DNA of 64,000 nucleotides from Xenorhabdus bovienii SS-2004 (GCF_000027225.1 NC_013892.1:186001-250000); one strand, 5' to 3'. Shown: positions 1 through 10,315, numbered from the stretch's first letter. Numbers and translations: made by a program. The notes: generated by a model from the sequence alone, not told the origin.

Positions 1-594
1 GACAGCCAGATCAAACCGTTGCGTTGGCTGGTTACGGCTTACACCACCGTATTCCGCAATACGCCACTGTTGGTACAACTGTTTTTCTGGTATTTCGCTT
101 CCGGTCAAATTTTACCTCAGGCCGCCATGATTTGGCTGAATACCTCCCATGAAATCCCCATTGCGGGTCTGACACTGGCATGGCCATCCTTTGAATTTTT
201 GGCGGGGTTTATTGGCTTGACGCTCTATTCCGCGCCTTTTGTGGCTGAGGAACTGCGGGCAGGCATTCAGGGCATCGGCCGTGGGCAAAAATACGCCGCG
301 CATGCATTGGGGCTGACGGACTGGCAGGCCATGCGCTATGTCGTATTGCCGCAGGCATTGAAAATCGCCATGCCACCCCTGTTGGGGCAATATATGAATA
401 TCGTCAAAAATTCCTCATTGACGATGGCGATTGGTGTGGCAGAGCTTTCCTACGCTTCCCGTCAGGTGGAGACGCAATCACTGCAAACCTTTGAGGCGTT
501 TGGTGTCGCGACGGTACTTTATATCGCCGTCATTGCCATCATGGAAGGTTGGGGACAGTGGCGTCAACAGAGAATACTGGTGAGGGGATACTGA
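1..594 (+). CDS. polar amino acid ABC transporter permease (HisM/GltJ type), 5' end missing
   Basis: Inner-membrane permease subunit of a polar amino acid ABC importer. The frame is open from base 1 (Asp-Ser-Gln-Ile-Lys-Pro) with no start codon, so the gene begins before the window; about 50 N-terminal residues are missing compared with the usual ~245. Hydrophobic helices are evident, and the EAA loop that contacts the ATPase is visible (Gly-Leu-Thr-Asp near the middle, followed by YVVLPQALK). The stop overlaps closely with the next permease (one base between TGA and ATG), so the two form a heterodimer-type operon. The substrate (glutamate, aspartate or another polar amino acid) cannot be fixed from sequence alone. 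Confidence 0.85.
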   Translation, partial: DSQIKPLRWLVTAYTTVFRNTPLLVQLFFWYFASGQILPQAAMIWLNTSHEIPIAGLTLAWPSFEFLAGFIGLTLYSAPFVAEELRAGIQGIGRGQKYAAHALGLTDWQAMRYVVLPQALKIAMPPLLGQYMNIVKNSSLTMAIGVAELSYASRQVETQSLQTFEAFGVATVLYIAVIAIMEGWGQWRQQRILVRGY

Positions 595-595
595 T

Positions 596-1345
596 ATGGA
601 CTTTACCGTTATTACGGAAAATTGGCGCTACTTGTTGCTCGGCACCTTTCCTGATGGGCCGTTGGAAGGCGCGGCGCTAACCTTGGTGATCAGTATCATG
701 GCAGGGGTGATTTCCATTGTCTTGGGTACGGTGGCGGGGGTTGCGCTGGCGATGCTGCGTGGCTTCTGGGTTAACCTGCTCGCGGCAATATTGGGCTTCT
801 TCCGTGCCATTCCCGTGATTATGCTGATTTTCTGGACTTACTTTCTGCTGCCGGTGGTACTGGGAATGGAAATTCCCGAAATCACCACTGTGGTCTGTGC
901 ACTGGCGTTGATCACCTCCGCTTATTTGGCGCATGGCGTCAAAGCGGGCATTCTGGCGATTGGTGAAGGTCAATGGCGTGCAGGGTTATCGCTGGGCTTC
1001 AACCGTTGGGAAGTGTTGTGGTATATCGTCTTGCCGCAGGCATTGAGAATGATGGTGCCGTCATTTATTAACCAATGGATTGCCTTAATTAAGGATACTT
1101 CATTGGCCTATATTGTGGGTGTGGCAGAATTATCATTTTTAGCAACACAGGTAAATAACCGTAGCATGGTATATCCGATGGAAGTCTTTTTATTTGTTGC
1201 GCTGGTTTATTTTGTCATGTGTTTATCACTGGAGCTCATTGCCAACTCTGTCGCCCGCCGTTTTTCGATGCAACGGCAAAGAACAACACTGTTCGGTTTC
1301 TGGCGTAAAAAAACATTGATAATGATTCCGAAAATTAATATCTGA
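596..1345 (+). CDS. polar amino acid ABC transporter permease (GltK type)
   Basis: Second permease subunit of the same importer, 249 aa, starting one base after the stop of the upstream permease. It has about five membrane helices, and the EAA motif region reads GLSLGFNRWEVLWYIVLPQA. Together with the preceding gene it should form the membrane channel; the ATPase and the periplasmic binding protein are not in the window and probably lie upstream. The C-terminal ~20 residues are basic and look like an extension beyond the conserved fold. A strong intrinsic terminator follows, so this is the last gene of the operon. Family assignment is firm; substrate is inference. Confidence 0.88.
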   Translation: MDFTVITENWRYLLLGTFPDGPLEGAALTLVISIMAGVISIVLGTVAGVALAMLRGFWVNLLAAILGFFRAIPVIMLIFWTYFLLPVVLGMEIPEITTVVCALALITSAYLAHGVKAGILAIGEGQWRAGLSLGFNRWEVLWYIVLPQALRMMVPSFINQWIALIKDTSLAYIVGVAELSFLATQVNNRSMVYPMEVFLFVALVYFVMCLSLELIANSVARRFSMQRQRTTLFGFWRKKTLIMIPKINI

Positions 1346-1376
1346 GCCTGATCAGATATTTTATGGTTGTATTAAT

Positions 1377-1405
1377 TCCCTGCTGTTAAAGGCAGGGGAT
1401 TTTTT
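1377..1405 (+). terminator. rho-independent terminator of the ABC permease operon
   Basis: CCCTGC and GCAGGG pair around an 8-base loop and are followed by a run of six T. It lies about 30 bases after the permease stop. Confidence 0.8.
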
Positions 1406-1510
1406 ATATCACTATCTTTTAAGATGGCTATTGGGTAATGAAATAAGTTAAGAAATGTTTTATTTGTAATAATAAATTAATCCAGAATTTCAAAAAGCAA
1501 TAATTTTTTC

Positions 1511-1537
1511 TTATCGGCTGATAACTATTTTTCATTA
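1511..1537 (+). promoter_or_regulatory. shared palindromic upstream element, copy 1 (invasin)
   Basis: TTATC-GGC-TGATAAC is an imperfect inverted repeat, followed directly by TATTTTTCATTA. The 19 bases TGATAACTATTTTTCATTA (1519-1537) recur exactly at 5680-5698 upstream of the first Ig-like gene. It lies about 120-145 bases before the invasin start, in the same orientation. The rest of the 1346-1655 gap is AT-rich with no other recognisable content. An operator or upstream activating site is inferred; no regulator is known to me. Confidence 0.55.
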
Positions 1538-1655
1538 ATAGATATTTAATAATTTCTTCTAATATATCAAGATGGAATAATAGCATTATCTTTTTTCTAC
1601 ATGGATATTTGGTGATGAGATTTTGTTGCTTATAGACATTCTGAGGTTCTCATAT

Positions 1656-4600
1656 ATGTTTTCATATTTTAGTAAAATCATTCGTTTTGTTATTGTGTTA
1701 TATGTATTAATTCTACCGTCTACAATGATGAATGCCTTTGCGGATGGCAATGTTCTGATTGAAAAAACAGATAATCATCACGTAAGTAACAAAACGTCTG
1801 ATATAGACTTTTCGGTTAATGATTCAAGTAAAAAATTCTTGAATTCGACGACCAATAAAAAGGATACCATACAAAAAAACGAGGATATCTCAGAACCCGA
1901 TACACCTAATAGCATTGCAAGACATCTTCAGACCGCAGGCAACATGCTGTCCTCTTCTCCTTCGCAATTGGCCGAACAAGCTAAATCTTATGCCTTGGGA
2001 AAATTAAATAGTACCGTCAATAATGAGGCACAAAAATGGTTATCTCAGTTCGGTACGGCCAGAATTAATTTTGCGCTGGATAAAAAGGGAAAGCTAGAGA
2101 ACAGTGCGTTTGATATATTATTCCCCCTTTATGACAATAAAGCGGACTGGTTGTTATTTTCTCAAGTCGGTTATCGGAATAAAGACAGCCGGAATACACT
2201 GAACTTCGGTTTGGGAGGCCGTTATTTTCAGAATAACTGGATGTATGGCCTGAATACCTTTTTTGACCATGATTTCACCGGCAAAAACAGACGATTGGGA
2301 TTGGGCGGGGAAATCTGGGGGGATTACCTGAAACTCTCGGCCAACGCGTATTATCGCTTAAGTGACTGGCAGCATTCACGGGATCACAAAGACTATTACG
2401 AACGTCCCGCCAATGGTTATGACATTAACGGGGAATTCTTCCTGCCGGCTTATCCCAATCTGGGCGCCAAGCTGACCTATGAACAATATTTCGGTGATAA
2501 CGTGACCCTGTTCAACCGGGATACTAAACAGAAAAACCCTAGTCTGGCAAAGTTAGGGCTGACGTATACCCCCATTCCGCTGGTGACGATAGGAGTGGAT
2601 TATAAACAGGGGGGAAGCGGGCATACCGAAACCCAGTTTTTAGCGAATTTTAATTACAGACTAGGCGTCCCGCTCAGTGTGCAGTTATCCTCGGATAATG
2701 TCGCATCTATGCGTACGTTGGCAGGCAGCCGTTATGATTTGGTTGAGAGAAATTACAATATTGTTCTGGATCATCAGAAAAAACAAAACCTGCAATTGTC
2801 CCTGCCGGGAGAGATTGTGGGTTATAGCCATGAACAGAAGACAGTCACAGCTAAATTCCACGATTCATCTATTAAGAAGGTTGAGTGGATATCTAATGGC
2901 ACGTTTACCGACAATAAAGGCCAACTGTCTGACAACAAAGATCATACTGCGACCATTACTTTTCCCAAATATTCACCTGATGGTAATAACAATTACCCAA
3001 TCCTTGCGATTGGAATGCTGGAGAACAACCAGAAATTACCCCCCGTTCAGATGCATGTGATTGTCAGGCCGTTTGTGGTGAAAAAAGCGGAAGAAGGCAC
3101 ATCATACATCACCCCCGCAGGGCCATTACCCGCCAGTGGTAAAGATAAAGATGCCTATACCATTACGCCGGTGATTACTTTTGATACCCCGGTAGGCGCC
3201 CCGGTAAAAAATGCCACGATTGATGATGTCAAATGGATAACTGAGCCGCCTGCTGATGGTAAATCTGGGCTGAAGTTGAGTTGGGAAAAACAAGAGACAA
3301 CTAAGACGGATGAGAATGGAAAGTTACAGGCCGTGACTTTAACCAGTACTAAACCCCAGCAGAATGTAAAAGTTTATTTGCAGATGGGCGATGCTGATAA
3401 AGAGAAGCAATTAGTGGGAACGGTGAGTTTTGGGGAAGATACCGCGCGTTTTCATGTAAACAGTATTCAGGTTGAACCCAAAGAAACGCTGACTGCTGAC
3501 GGAATTCAAGCCTATACATATACGGCGCTGGTATTGGATGGCAACAATCAGCCAGTGAAAAGGCAGAAAATTGATAAGGTTCACTGGGATCATGATAAGG
3601 AAGATAAAACGGGATTGAAATGGAAGAGCAGGGGAGATACTACCGACGAAGAGGGGAAATTAACCGCGGAATTAATCAGCTCTGATCCGGTAAAAGATGT
3701 CATGGTCACGTTATCCATAGAAGGGAATACGGATAAATCTGCAAAAGCGGATAAATCGGTTTCTTTTGACGCAGCAAACGTCAATTTGGGACTTTCAAAA
3801 GTCAGCCCGATATTGGTGCGTGATACTTATACTTTGAAGGTAACGGCTAAGGATGCCAGTGATAATCCTGAGACAAATAAAAAGGTGACATGGCCGCAAA
3901 GTCAAAGTCTGCCGCAAGGGGTAATACTGACTCCAGCGAGTAGTATTACTGATGGTAATGGGGAGGCGACTGCGACATTAACCAGTACTGAGGAACAGAC
4001 TGTGGATGTCACGGTTTCTGTAGAGGGTGTCGGAGAGAAGAAAACGAGCGTGGAGTTTAAATGGCCAACGATTACGTTCCAGCCTGCTTCGCCAAAAAAT
4101 GGTGTTGTTGCTGATGGGAAGAAAGGCTATCAATTTATCGCAAAGGTCGTGGGCGCTGATGGACAAACACCTTATACGGATAAGGTGTTTCAATTTAAGT
4201 GGCATCTTCAGCTTTCACAGGATGCTGTTCAGGGAAAGACCTATTTATTGCATGAAGTCACAGATAATCAGAATAAAACATGGACAGCTCAACTAGCCAG
4301 TACCCAGACTCAGCCAAAACCCGTTGAAGGTGCAAAAGTTTGTTTGGCGATTGAGGGAGGGCCATCGACATCAATGGCTTGTTCAGAGCCAGTGAGTTTT
4401 GTTCCACTTCCCGCGAATGTTGAAATCAAATCTATTGAAGTTAATTTTGACCCTCAAAAACCATTAAAAGGTAATTGGAGTGATTCATATCTCTATAAGG
4501 CGTTGGTTTTTGATAAGAATACAAAGGAAAAACTGGCTAACTATAAATTTAAACCCAGTGAAATACATTGGAGCCGTGATCCAGACTCCGGCAAGGTTGA

Positions 4601-5441
4601 TGATCAATCTCTTGCTTTATTTGACCAAGATCTTGAAACAGATCCCGATGGTTATTTAACGGTGAAACTGAAAAGCTATGTGGGGATTAAAGGCGTTAAG
4701 GTGAAATTGATGATATCTACTCTGTATGGTAATGAGCCTGGGGCAGCTGAAACAGCAGTCGATTTTGAAGTTGCACCACAGTTAGCTGGGCTTTATCTCT
4801 TTAAGAAAAGTGATCCAACAAATGTTAATAAGTTCTTTCCTGAACAGGAAAGACCTTACAATGCCATTGGTGGTGATATGAGAGGGGAGCTAAGAACGCT
4901 GGATAATAAGCCTCTTGATAACCCGGAATATACATGGGAGCCCAAAAGCACAGATACAATTCTACCCGGTGAAAATAAAGGTACATTTATGATCAACAAT
5001 TTTGGAAAAGTGACAATCAATGCTCAAGTTAAAACATCCTATGGAAATAATTTATTTTATGAACGATGGTATGTATATAAAATTAATATGCTTAGACTTT
5101 TTAATAGGGCAGGTCAGAGAGATTCACTTTATGATCTTTTTGACGAGAAAATAAGGTGTGAAAATATTGCTTCCTCAAAAGCATATACACCCAATCTAAA
5201 AAATATCAAAGGGTCAGGAAAGGGTGAAGCGCTTTCTGAGGAGTTTCCTAATGCTTATTCTTGGGGATTATTTGATGGTTTAGACTTTCCTAATACGAGG
5301 GAAAAAGAATATTTTGCTAGATTCAGAGTTGATAAAGGTGAATCACCAAGTAATGGGTATGAGCTCTATAATGCTGCCTATGATAAAATGATGGACAGTA
5401 GCATTACTAGTGCCTTTTTAATTTGTGTGACTGGTCATTAA
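1656..5441 (+). CDS. invasin/intimin-type inverse autotransporter adhesin with Ig-like (Big-1) repeats
   Basis: Outer-membrane adhesin of the type Ve (inverse autotransporter) class, ~1261 aa. ATG 1656 is preferred over upstream TTG codons because GAGG sits nine bases before it and a clean signal peptide follows (cleavage after Ala-Phe-Ala, residue ~29). Residues ~85-385 form the intimin/invasin beta-barrel domain, with alternating aromatic strands (e.g. FGLGGRYFQNNWMYGLN). Then come several bacterial Ig-like domains of ~100 aa with repeated GxLxxxLxS patterns. The last ~190 residues form a tip domain with two cysteines about 89 residues apart near the C-terminus, reminiscent of the disulphide-closed C-type-lectin-like tip of Yersinia invasin. 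The passenger C-terminus has a paralogue at 33.9 kb. A role in host-cell or nematode adhesion is inferred. Confidence 0.9.
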   Translation: MFSYFSKIIRFVIVLYVLILPSTMMNAFADGNVLIEKTDNHHVSNKTSDIDFSVNDSSKKFLNSTTNKKDTIQKNEDISEPDTPNSIARHLQTAGNMLSSSPSQLAEQAKSYALGKLNSTVNNEAQKWLSQFGTARINFALDKKGKLENSAFDILFPLYDNKADWLLFSQVGYRNKDSRNTLNFGLGGRYFQNNWMYGLNTFFDHDFTGKNRRLGLGGEIWGDYLKLSANAYYRLSDWQHSRDHKDYYERPANGYDINGEFFLPAYPNLGAKLTYEQYFGDNVTLFNRDTKQKNPSLAKLGLTYTPIPLVTIGVDYKQGGSGHTETQFLANFNYRLGVPLSVQLSSDNVASMRTLAGSRYDLVERNYNIVLDHQKKQNLQLSLPGEIVGYSHEQKTVTAKFHDSSIKKVEWISNGTFTDNKGQLSDNKDHTATITFPKYSPDGNNNYPILAIGMLENNQKLPPVQMHVIVRPFVVKKAEEGTSYITPAGPLPASGKDKDAYTITPVITFDTPVGAPVKNATIDDVKWITEPPADGKSGLKLSWEKQETTKTDENGKLQAVTLTSTKPQQNVKVYLQMGDADKEKQLVGTVSFGEDTARFHVNSIQVEPKETLTADGIQAYTYTALVLDGNNQPVKRQKIDKVHWDHDKEDKTGLKWKSRGDTTDEEGKLTAELISSDPVKDVMVTLSIEGNTDKSAKADKSVSFDAANVNLGLSKVSPILVRDTYTLKVTAKDASDNPETNKKVTWPQSQSLPQGVILTPASSITDGNGEATATLTSTEEQTVDVTVSVEGVGEKKTSVEFKWPTITFQPASPKNGVVADGKKGYQFIAKVVGADGQTPYTDKVFQFKWHLQLSQDAVQGKTYLLHEVTDNQNKTWTAQLASTQTQPKPVEGAKVCLAIEGGPSTSMACSEPVSFVPLPANVEIKSIEVNFDPQKPLKGNWSDSYLYKALVFDKNTKEKLANYKFKPSEIHWSRDPDSGKVDDQSLALFDQDLETDPDGYLTVKLKSYVGIKGVKVKLMISTLYGNEPGAAETAVDFEVAPQLAGLYLFKKSDPTNVNKFFPEQERPYNAIGGDMRGELRTLDNKPLDNPEYTWEPKSTDTILPGENKGTFMINNFGKVTINAQVKTSYGNNLFYERWYVYKINMLRLFNRAGQRDSLYDLFDEKIRCENIASSKAYTPNLKNIKGSGKGEALSEEFPNAYSWGLFDGLDFPNTREKEYFARFRVDKGESPSNGYELYNAAYDKMMDSSITSAFLICVTGH

Positions 5442-5663
5442 TCTATGTATTTTACGGAAGAAAATCCAGACACAGATTTAATCTCATTGACCATGTGCTT
5501 GGTTAGATAAGCCTGATTAATATCAGATTTTATGAGAATATTTTCATTCACATATGTTGCTAGAAAAATAATATTTATTTATTATGTTGATGAATGTAAA
5601 TATTAACAATGTAAATTGTTTATGGTGTTGTTTTTTGTAATATTGTTCTATAAATATGTGATA

Positions 5664-5693
5664 AAAAATAGTTATCATGTGATAACTATTTTT
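5664..5693 (+). promoter_or_regulatory. shared palindromic upstream element, copy 2 (14-bp perfect arms)
   Basis: Two perfect 14-base arms (core AGTTATCA / TGATAACT) are separated by TG. The right arm runs on into TTTTTCATTATA, as at copy 1. It lies ~230 bases upstream of the Ig-like gene at 5924. The remaining 5442-5923 gap is very AT-rich and holds no credible gene. Confidence 0.6.
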
Positions 5694-5923
5694 CATTATA
5701 TTTTTTTAATTTAATATTGCATATTGTGTGTTAAATTTTGATAAAATTAATAATATGTGAATAAAGATTTCATTATAAATAAAACCATATAGGGAGTAAA
5801 AATATTTCTTGATAAAATTAGAGTAAAACTCTATGAAATACTGCAACTTATATATTATCTTAAAGTGCTAATGTTTATTTAAATAAACATTATTTTTTTG
5901 AAGATTAAAATGAGATTATCATT

Positions 5924-7504
5924 ATGGCTAGTAATATAACAACATCTCCTGCTAGTAAATCAAAAATAATTGTAGGTCAATTACTAACGGCTAATATTAC
6001 TTTTGAATCTGATATAGCAATGTCAACTAATATTTCTTTTGAATTAACTAATCCAGTCAATCTTACAATATCTAATACTGATTTTTCAGTGTTAGATAAC
6101 TCTAAGAGTTTTACTGTTACCACTAAATTTCATATTAGCGAAAATATAAATGAAGGTGATACAGTTAGTTTTTTGATTAAACCTAATGATCATGCAATTG
6201 CACTTGGTTTTAAAAAACAAACAATTAGTTATTTTCCTCATGATGTAGACAGACATTCATTAAATATCCATTTTGATCAAACCGTCGTGGATGCATTAAC
6301 TACAGATAAGCCGAATATACCACCGAATGGTCAATCATATAGTTTAGCTACTGCATTAGTCACAGATAGAAAAGGTAAGCCTCTTGCTGGAGAGACTATT
6401 ACGATCATAGGAGGGTTTGCGGCTAATTTAGATAAGGTAAGAATATTTAGTTCCAATAAGAATGTGCAATCAGAAATAAAAAAGAATTCACTTTATGGTC
6501 AGTCGTCTATTGATATAAATACTGACAAATACGGAAAACTTGAATTTTATGTTTATCCAAGTGATAAATCACAATTTGTATTTGACTTACAAGCTAGAAT
6601 AACAGATGCAACACAGTTTGTGTATTCAGAAGATAGGTTATATATTTTGAATGACGATCAGGGTGACCCATTTAATGCTGATCAACAGACATTAGCTCCT
6701 CCTGATATTTTAGAACGTCAAGGAGATAAGCTAACTGAAAGTGATGGCTCATCTACATTTACCGCTTTAATTGACAATTATGAAGGTGAAAGCGAGAATG
6801 ATAGTATACTATTTTTTGTTGATGGAAAATATGCTCATCAACAATTTTTAACTAGCAAGAAAAAATATAATCATGGTTATACTTTCCAATTGCCTTATAG
6901 CATTTTACCATTAAATAAGTATGCTGGTTTTTCTTATATTATAGTTACTGTCGATGGAAACCTTAAATTTTCGGCTGGAATGGACATAATGTATAATGGT
7001 GGTTCAAAAAATCAGCCATTGGATAATGTACCAAGAGTTTATGACATGTGTACTGTATATTCTAGTTTTGGGTATTCCAATGCATCTGATTTAGTACTAT
7101 ATAATGATATGGTTAATTGTTTTACAATATCCCGCCATTTGAAGACTAAGCTTAAAGCGGGGTTATATGTTGCAATTACTGGCACCAATGATCCTACAGA
7201 TAAAACTAAAGTACCGTTTGGAACTGAGGTGACATTGACTTTATACATCGATTCTTATAAGAAAAAAACAAATCAGATATTTAAAATAAAAATGCCAACT
7301 CAGCCTGATGAAGGTAGCAAAAACATAGCAACATATATAATCCCAATTCCTTATAAATATGTGAATGATGTTGTGACATTTCCTAATGGTGCGGCTGGGA
7401 GTATTTATTTTGATTATCAAATCAATGAGTCAGGTAAAATATCCTACGGAAACATTTGGATGGCATCTATTGATACGACTCTTTGTATAGACCCGGATGA
7501 TTGA
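5924..7504 (+). CDS. multi-domain Ig-like protein without signal peptide, paralogue A
   Basis: 526-aa protein of a family with five members in this window; I recognise no characterised homologue. There is no signal peptide or membrane segment. The visible plan has four beta-rich domains: N-terminal (~1-115) with a KIIVGQLL motif; a Big-1-like domain (~125-240) opened by a PPNGQSYS motif; a third domain (~255-370) with SILFFVDGKY and LPYSI; and a C-terminal domain with MCTVYSSFG, then ITGTNDPTDKTKVPFG, ending GNIWMASIDT. A single cysteine in YDMCTVYSSFG is conserved in all paralogues. The upstream palindrome and adjacency to the invasin suggest co-regulation with the adhesin. The export route and function are unknown. 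Confidence 0.8.
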   Translation: MASNITTSPASKSKIIVGQLLTANITFESDIAMSTNISFELTNPVNLTISNTDFSVLDNSKSFTVTTKFHISENINEGDTVSFLIKPNDHAIALGFKKQTISYFPHDVDRHSLNIHFDQTVVDALTTDKPNIPPNGQSYSLATALVTDRKGKPLAGETITIIGGFAANLDKVRIFSSNKNVQSEIKKNSLYGQSSIDINTDKYGKLEFYVYPSDKSQFVFDLQARITDATQFVYSEDRLYILNDDQGDPFNADQQTLAPPDILERQGDKLTESDGSSTFTALIDNYEGESENDSILFFVDGKYAHQQFLTSKKKYNHGYTFQLPYSILPLNKYAGFSYIIVTVDGNLKFSAGMDIMYNGGSKNQPLDNVPRVYDMCTVYSSFGYSNASDLVLYNDMVNCFTISRHLKTKLKAGLYVAITGTNDPTDKTKVPFGTEVTLTLYIDSYKKKTNQIFKIKMPTQPDEGSKNIATYIIPIPYKYVNDVVTFPNGAAGSIYFDYQINESGKISYGNIWMASIDTTLCIDPDD

Positions 7505-7648
7505 AAAAGTAGTTATTAGTTTTTAATATAATATGAGTGATGTTTGAAAGTGGTTGGTTGTTTTAGGTGACTCAATATTATTTTTGTAAATAAGATTATA
7601 TCTTTATAAAATAAAATGAGTCATCTAAATTATAATGAGGATGGTATA

Positions 7649-9226
7649 ATGTCTAATACGATAAACGTGTCAGTAGATGATAAATCAAATATAGTAATCG
7701 GACAGGTGTTAATTCTTAATGTTGTTTTTAAGTCTGATTCAAATATACCCATTAATTCTAAATTTGAACTCAAAAATTTAATGAATGCCACGGCATCTAA
7801 CATATGTTTTTCAATAAAAAATAGCGATAATTATCATTCAGTTACTACTGAATTACATATTGATAAAAATCTCAGAACAGGTGATATAGTTAGCTTTGAT
7901 ATTGTACCTAACGCTCATGCTGTTGGCTTTTCGACAAAAACGATTAATTATACTGCTCATGAGGTGGACTTGGATTCATTGGGTATTTATTTTGAGGAAG
8001 ATGTTATACCCGCATTGATGACAGATGAAGTTAATATACCTCCAAATGGGAAATTATATACTCGGGCCATTGCAATGGTCAAAAACATAAACGGTTATCC
8101 ACTTTCTGAAGTGCCAATTACTATCATTGGAGGATATTTACCTAATTTAGATAAAGTCAAGATATTCCTTTCTAATCAAGATCCAAATACAGAGGTATCG
8201 AAACAGTCGTTATACGGAGAGCAGTCTATTGTTTTAAACACAGATAAAAGTGGCAAACTGGAGTTTTATATCTACTTAAGTGATAAGTCTCAATTTGTAC
8301 TTGATTTTAAAGCGAGAGTGTCCGGTAAAACAGGTTTTGTATTTTCAAGAAATAAGTTATATATTATTGATGACGATCCTGGGGCGCCATCCAATATTGC
8401 TAAACAGACGTTGAACTCTCCTAATATTATAGATTATAGCGGTGAGCTTAGGGGAAATGATAGTTCTTCTACATTTTTGGTTTCAATTGATAGTTATAAT
8501 AATGCGAAAGAAGACGATACTATATTATTTTATGTAGATGGAAAGTATTCCCAACAGAAGATTGTTGTTAATGATATCAAAAATTTACATAATTATTTTA
8601 TTCATTTGCCCTATACTATTTTTCCACTAAATAAGTTTGTTACTTTTTCTTACGTTGTTGTCTCTATTAATGGAAATATCCAATCTTCAGCTGGATCATA
8701 TGTTAAATATGTTGGTGGAGGAAAAAATCAACCACTGGATGATTTGACAAGAGTTTATGATATGTGTACTGTATATTCCAGCTTTGGTCCTTTTATCCCA
8801 TCTAATTTGGTCTTTAAAGACGATATAGTACACTATTTTACAATATCTCGTTACATGAATAATAAAGAGCATGATGGATTATTTGTTGTCATTACAGGAA
8901 CCAATGATCCTACAGATAAAACTAAAGTGCCATTTGGTTCTGAGGTTACATTAAGTTTTCGCATCGACTCTTATAAAAAACAAGTCTATAAAACATTCAC
9001 TAAAACAATGCCAACTCAGCCAGATCAGGGAAGTAAGAATACAGCAACATTAATTTTTGGTATTTCTTATGAGGATGTTAGTCATGTAGAGTCAGATTCT
9101 AATAGTGTAGCTGGCCGTATTTATTTTGATTATCAGATTAATGAGTTAGGTAAAATAACTTATGGTAAAATTTGGAAAGCAAGGATAGATACTGTACCTC
9201 CTAGTCCTGATGGCGATACTGATTAA
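7649..9226 (+). CDS. multi-domain Ig-like protein without signal peptide, paralogue B
   Basis: 525-aa paralogue of the preceding gene, about half identical over its full length. ATG 7649 is chosen over ATG 7616 because GAGGA lies just before it and because MSNTINVSV then aligns with the N-termini of the other paralogues. It keeps the same landmarks: NIVIGQVL, PPNGKLYTRA, TILFYVDGKY, YDMCTVYSSFG, ITGTNDPTDKTKVPFGS and a C-terminal GKIWKARIDT. There is no signal peptide. A gap of about 145 bases separates it from paralogue A, so the two could be one transcript. It probably arose by tandem duplication. Function unknown. Confidence 0.8.
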   Translation: MSNTINVSVDDKSNIVIGQVLILNVVFKSDSNIPINSKFELKNLMNATASNICFSIKNSDNYHSVTTELHIDKNLRTGDIVSFDIVPNAHAVGFSTKTINYTAHEVDLDSLGIYFEEDVIPALMTDEVNIPPNGKLYTRAIAMVKNINGYPLSEVPITIIGGYLPNLDKVKIFLSNQDPNTEVSKQSLYGEQSIVLNTDKSGKLEFYIYLSDKSQFVLDFKARVSGKTGFVFSRNKLYIIDDDPGAPSNIAKQTLNSPNIIDYSGELRGNDSSSTFLVSIDSYNNAKEDDTILFYVDGKYSQQKIVVNDIKNLHNYFIHLPYTIFPLNKFVTFSYVVVSINGNIQSSAGSYVKYVGGGKNQPLDDLTRVYDMCTVYSSFGPFIPSNLVFKDDIVHYFTISRYMNNKEHDGLFVVITGTNDPTDKTKVPFGSEVTLSFRIDSYKKQVYKTFTKTMPTQPDQGSKNTATLIFGISYEDVSHVESDSNSVAGRIYFDYQINELGKITYGKIWKARIDTVPPSPDGDTD

Positions 9227-9324
9227 GGAGGTAGTAATTAATTTCTAATGTGGCATGAAGAAATAAACTTTATGATTTATTCATTTTTAATGAGCAGCCC
9301 AAATTCGTGAACGAAAAACCATGA

Positions 9325-9597
9325 GATGGGCTGCATACTATATCAATAGTATTAAAAATATTTTCTTCTGTAAGAAATTATGAGCAATTTTATAATTGTC
9401 ATAATCCTGGGATTTCTAATCGAGAAATAAAAAATTTAATCAATACACTTTCTTCAGGTGGTGCTTTCGCTGGTAGTGGAATGACTGGAGTAATCAGGAA
9501 TCCCGAAAGTATAGTTACATCAGGTAATTATATAATTGGTGCAATTTATTCTATTGCTGTTGAAAAACCTGCGGGTTATATTTCAAATGGATATTAA
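9325..9597 (+). pseudogene. toxin-tail-like fragment 1 (no start codon)
   Basis: The frame is open from a stop at 9322-9324 to TAA at 9595, with no ATG until deep inside. The end reads GGAFAGSGMTGVIRNPES, then IVTSGNYIIGAIYSIAVE. The same tail recurs at 10389-10598 (GGFVGRGMTGTIRNSEN, then ILTSGNYMIGSIVSVAYE). Both copies sit immediately before a small membrane-protein gene. The arrangement resembles broken C-terminal ends of toxin modules with their immunity genes. The toxin interpretation is inference; the duplication is seen directly. Confidence 0.45.
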
Positions 9598-9625
9598 TAA
9601 AAAGAGTGATAACATGAGGATCTTC

Positions 9626-10309
9626 ATGAGTATAAAAGAATTCATTTATAATGTTAGATTGAATTCTCTTTTAATAGAATTGATGAATCTAGATCATAGA
9701 TTGAAGATAAATGATTCATCATTAAAAGAAGAAATCGGATATAAACAATTTAAATATCATTTTAATCCAGTTACGTCGAAAGTGTATTTTTTATTGGGGA
9801 TAATTGGATTTAGTTTGGTCTTATCATCTTCAATGCTTTTGGCGGTTCTGATTTCTTATGTAATAGATAGTGGAGTTAATAAGTTAGCTATCATCACATG
9901 TATGTTATTGGTTTTTTCTATTCTTTCATTAATATTTTTTGGTTTTTTATCTTTAGGTAAGGGAAATAAGGAAGGGATTTACATACATCGTATACTATAT
10001 CAATCTACATTAGTCATTAGTGTTTTATTATTATTATTTGATAGTTCGCCATTTTTGCATTTTTTCTATTATGCATTAGTTATGGTTTTTTCTTTATTAA
10101 TTAAATTTATTATGAATAGTTATTTTTATTTTAATGCGGTAAGAGATATGAAGCTTTTCAGAATTACTCATATTTTTTTGACTAAAGATACACAAGAAAT
10201 ATTAAACATGACTCGGAAAGAGTCTAAAAAACGTATTAAAGAAGTTGAATTTCAGAGACGGCGTGAGATTAAAGAGAAGAAAAGAGTCAAAGAAGCAGCA
10301 GGAAAATAA
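9626..10309 (+). CDS. four-helix membrane protein, immunity-like, paralogue 1
   Basis: 227-aa protein starting MSIKEFIYNVRLNSLL. ATG 9626 is chosen because GAGGATCTTC precedes it and because its N-terminus aligns with MNMKDFILNTEFKKLL of the next gene. About four hydrophobic segments follow (roughly residues 55-80, 90-115, 130-150 and 155-175), then a very basic, lysine/arginine-rich tail. Inner-membrane location is likely. I recognise no named family. Tandem paralogues, small size, low GC and a toxin-tail-like fragment just upstream suggest an immunity protein against a membrane-acting toxin, but no intact toxin is present. Confidence is good for the gene and low for the function. Confidence 0.65.
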   Translation: MSIKEFIYNVRLNSLLIELMNLDHRLKINDSSLKEEIGYKQFKYHFNPVTSKVYFLLGIIGFSLVLSSSMLLAVLISYVIDSGVNKLAIITCMLLVFSILSLIFFGFLSLGKGNKEGIYIHRILYQSTLVISVLLLLFDSSPFLHFFYYALVMVFSLLIKFIMNSYFYFNAVRDMKLFRITHIFLTKDTQEILNMTRKESKKRIKEVEFQRRREIKEKKRVKEAAGK

Positions 10310-10315
10310 AATTTA

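Noticed and set aside
9294..9334. GCAGCCCA / TGGGCTGC inverted repeat after Ig-like paralogue B
   Set aside because: Stem of 8 with a loop of ~25 and no T-run; possibly a weak terminator, but not supportable.
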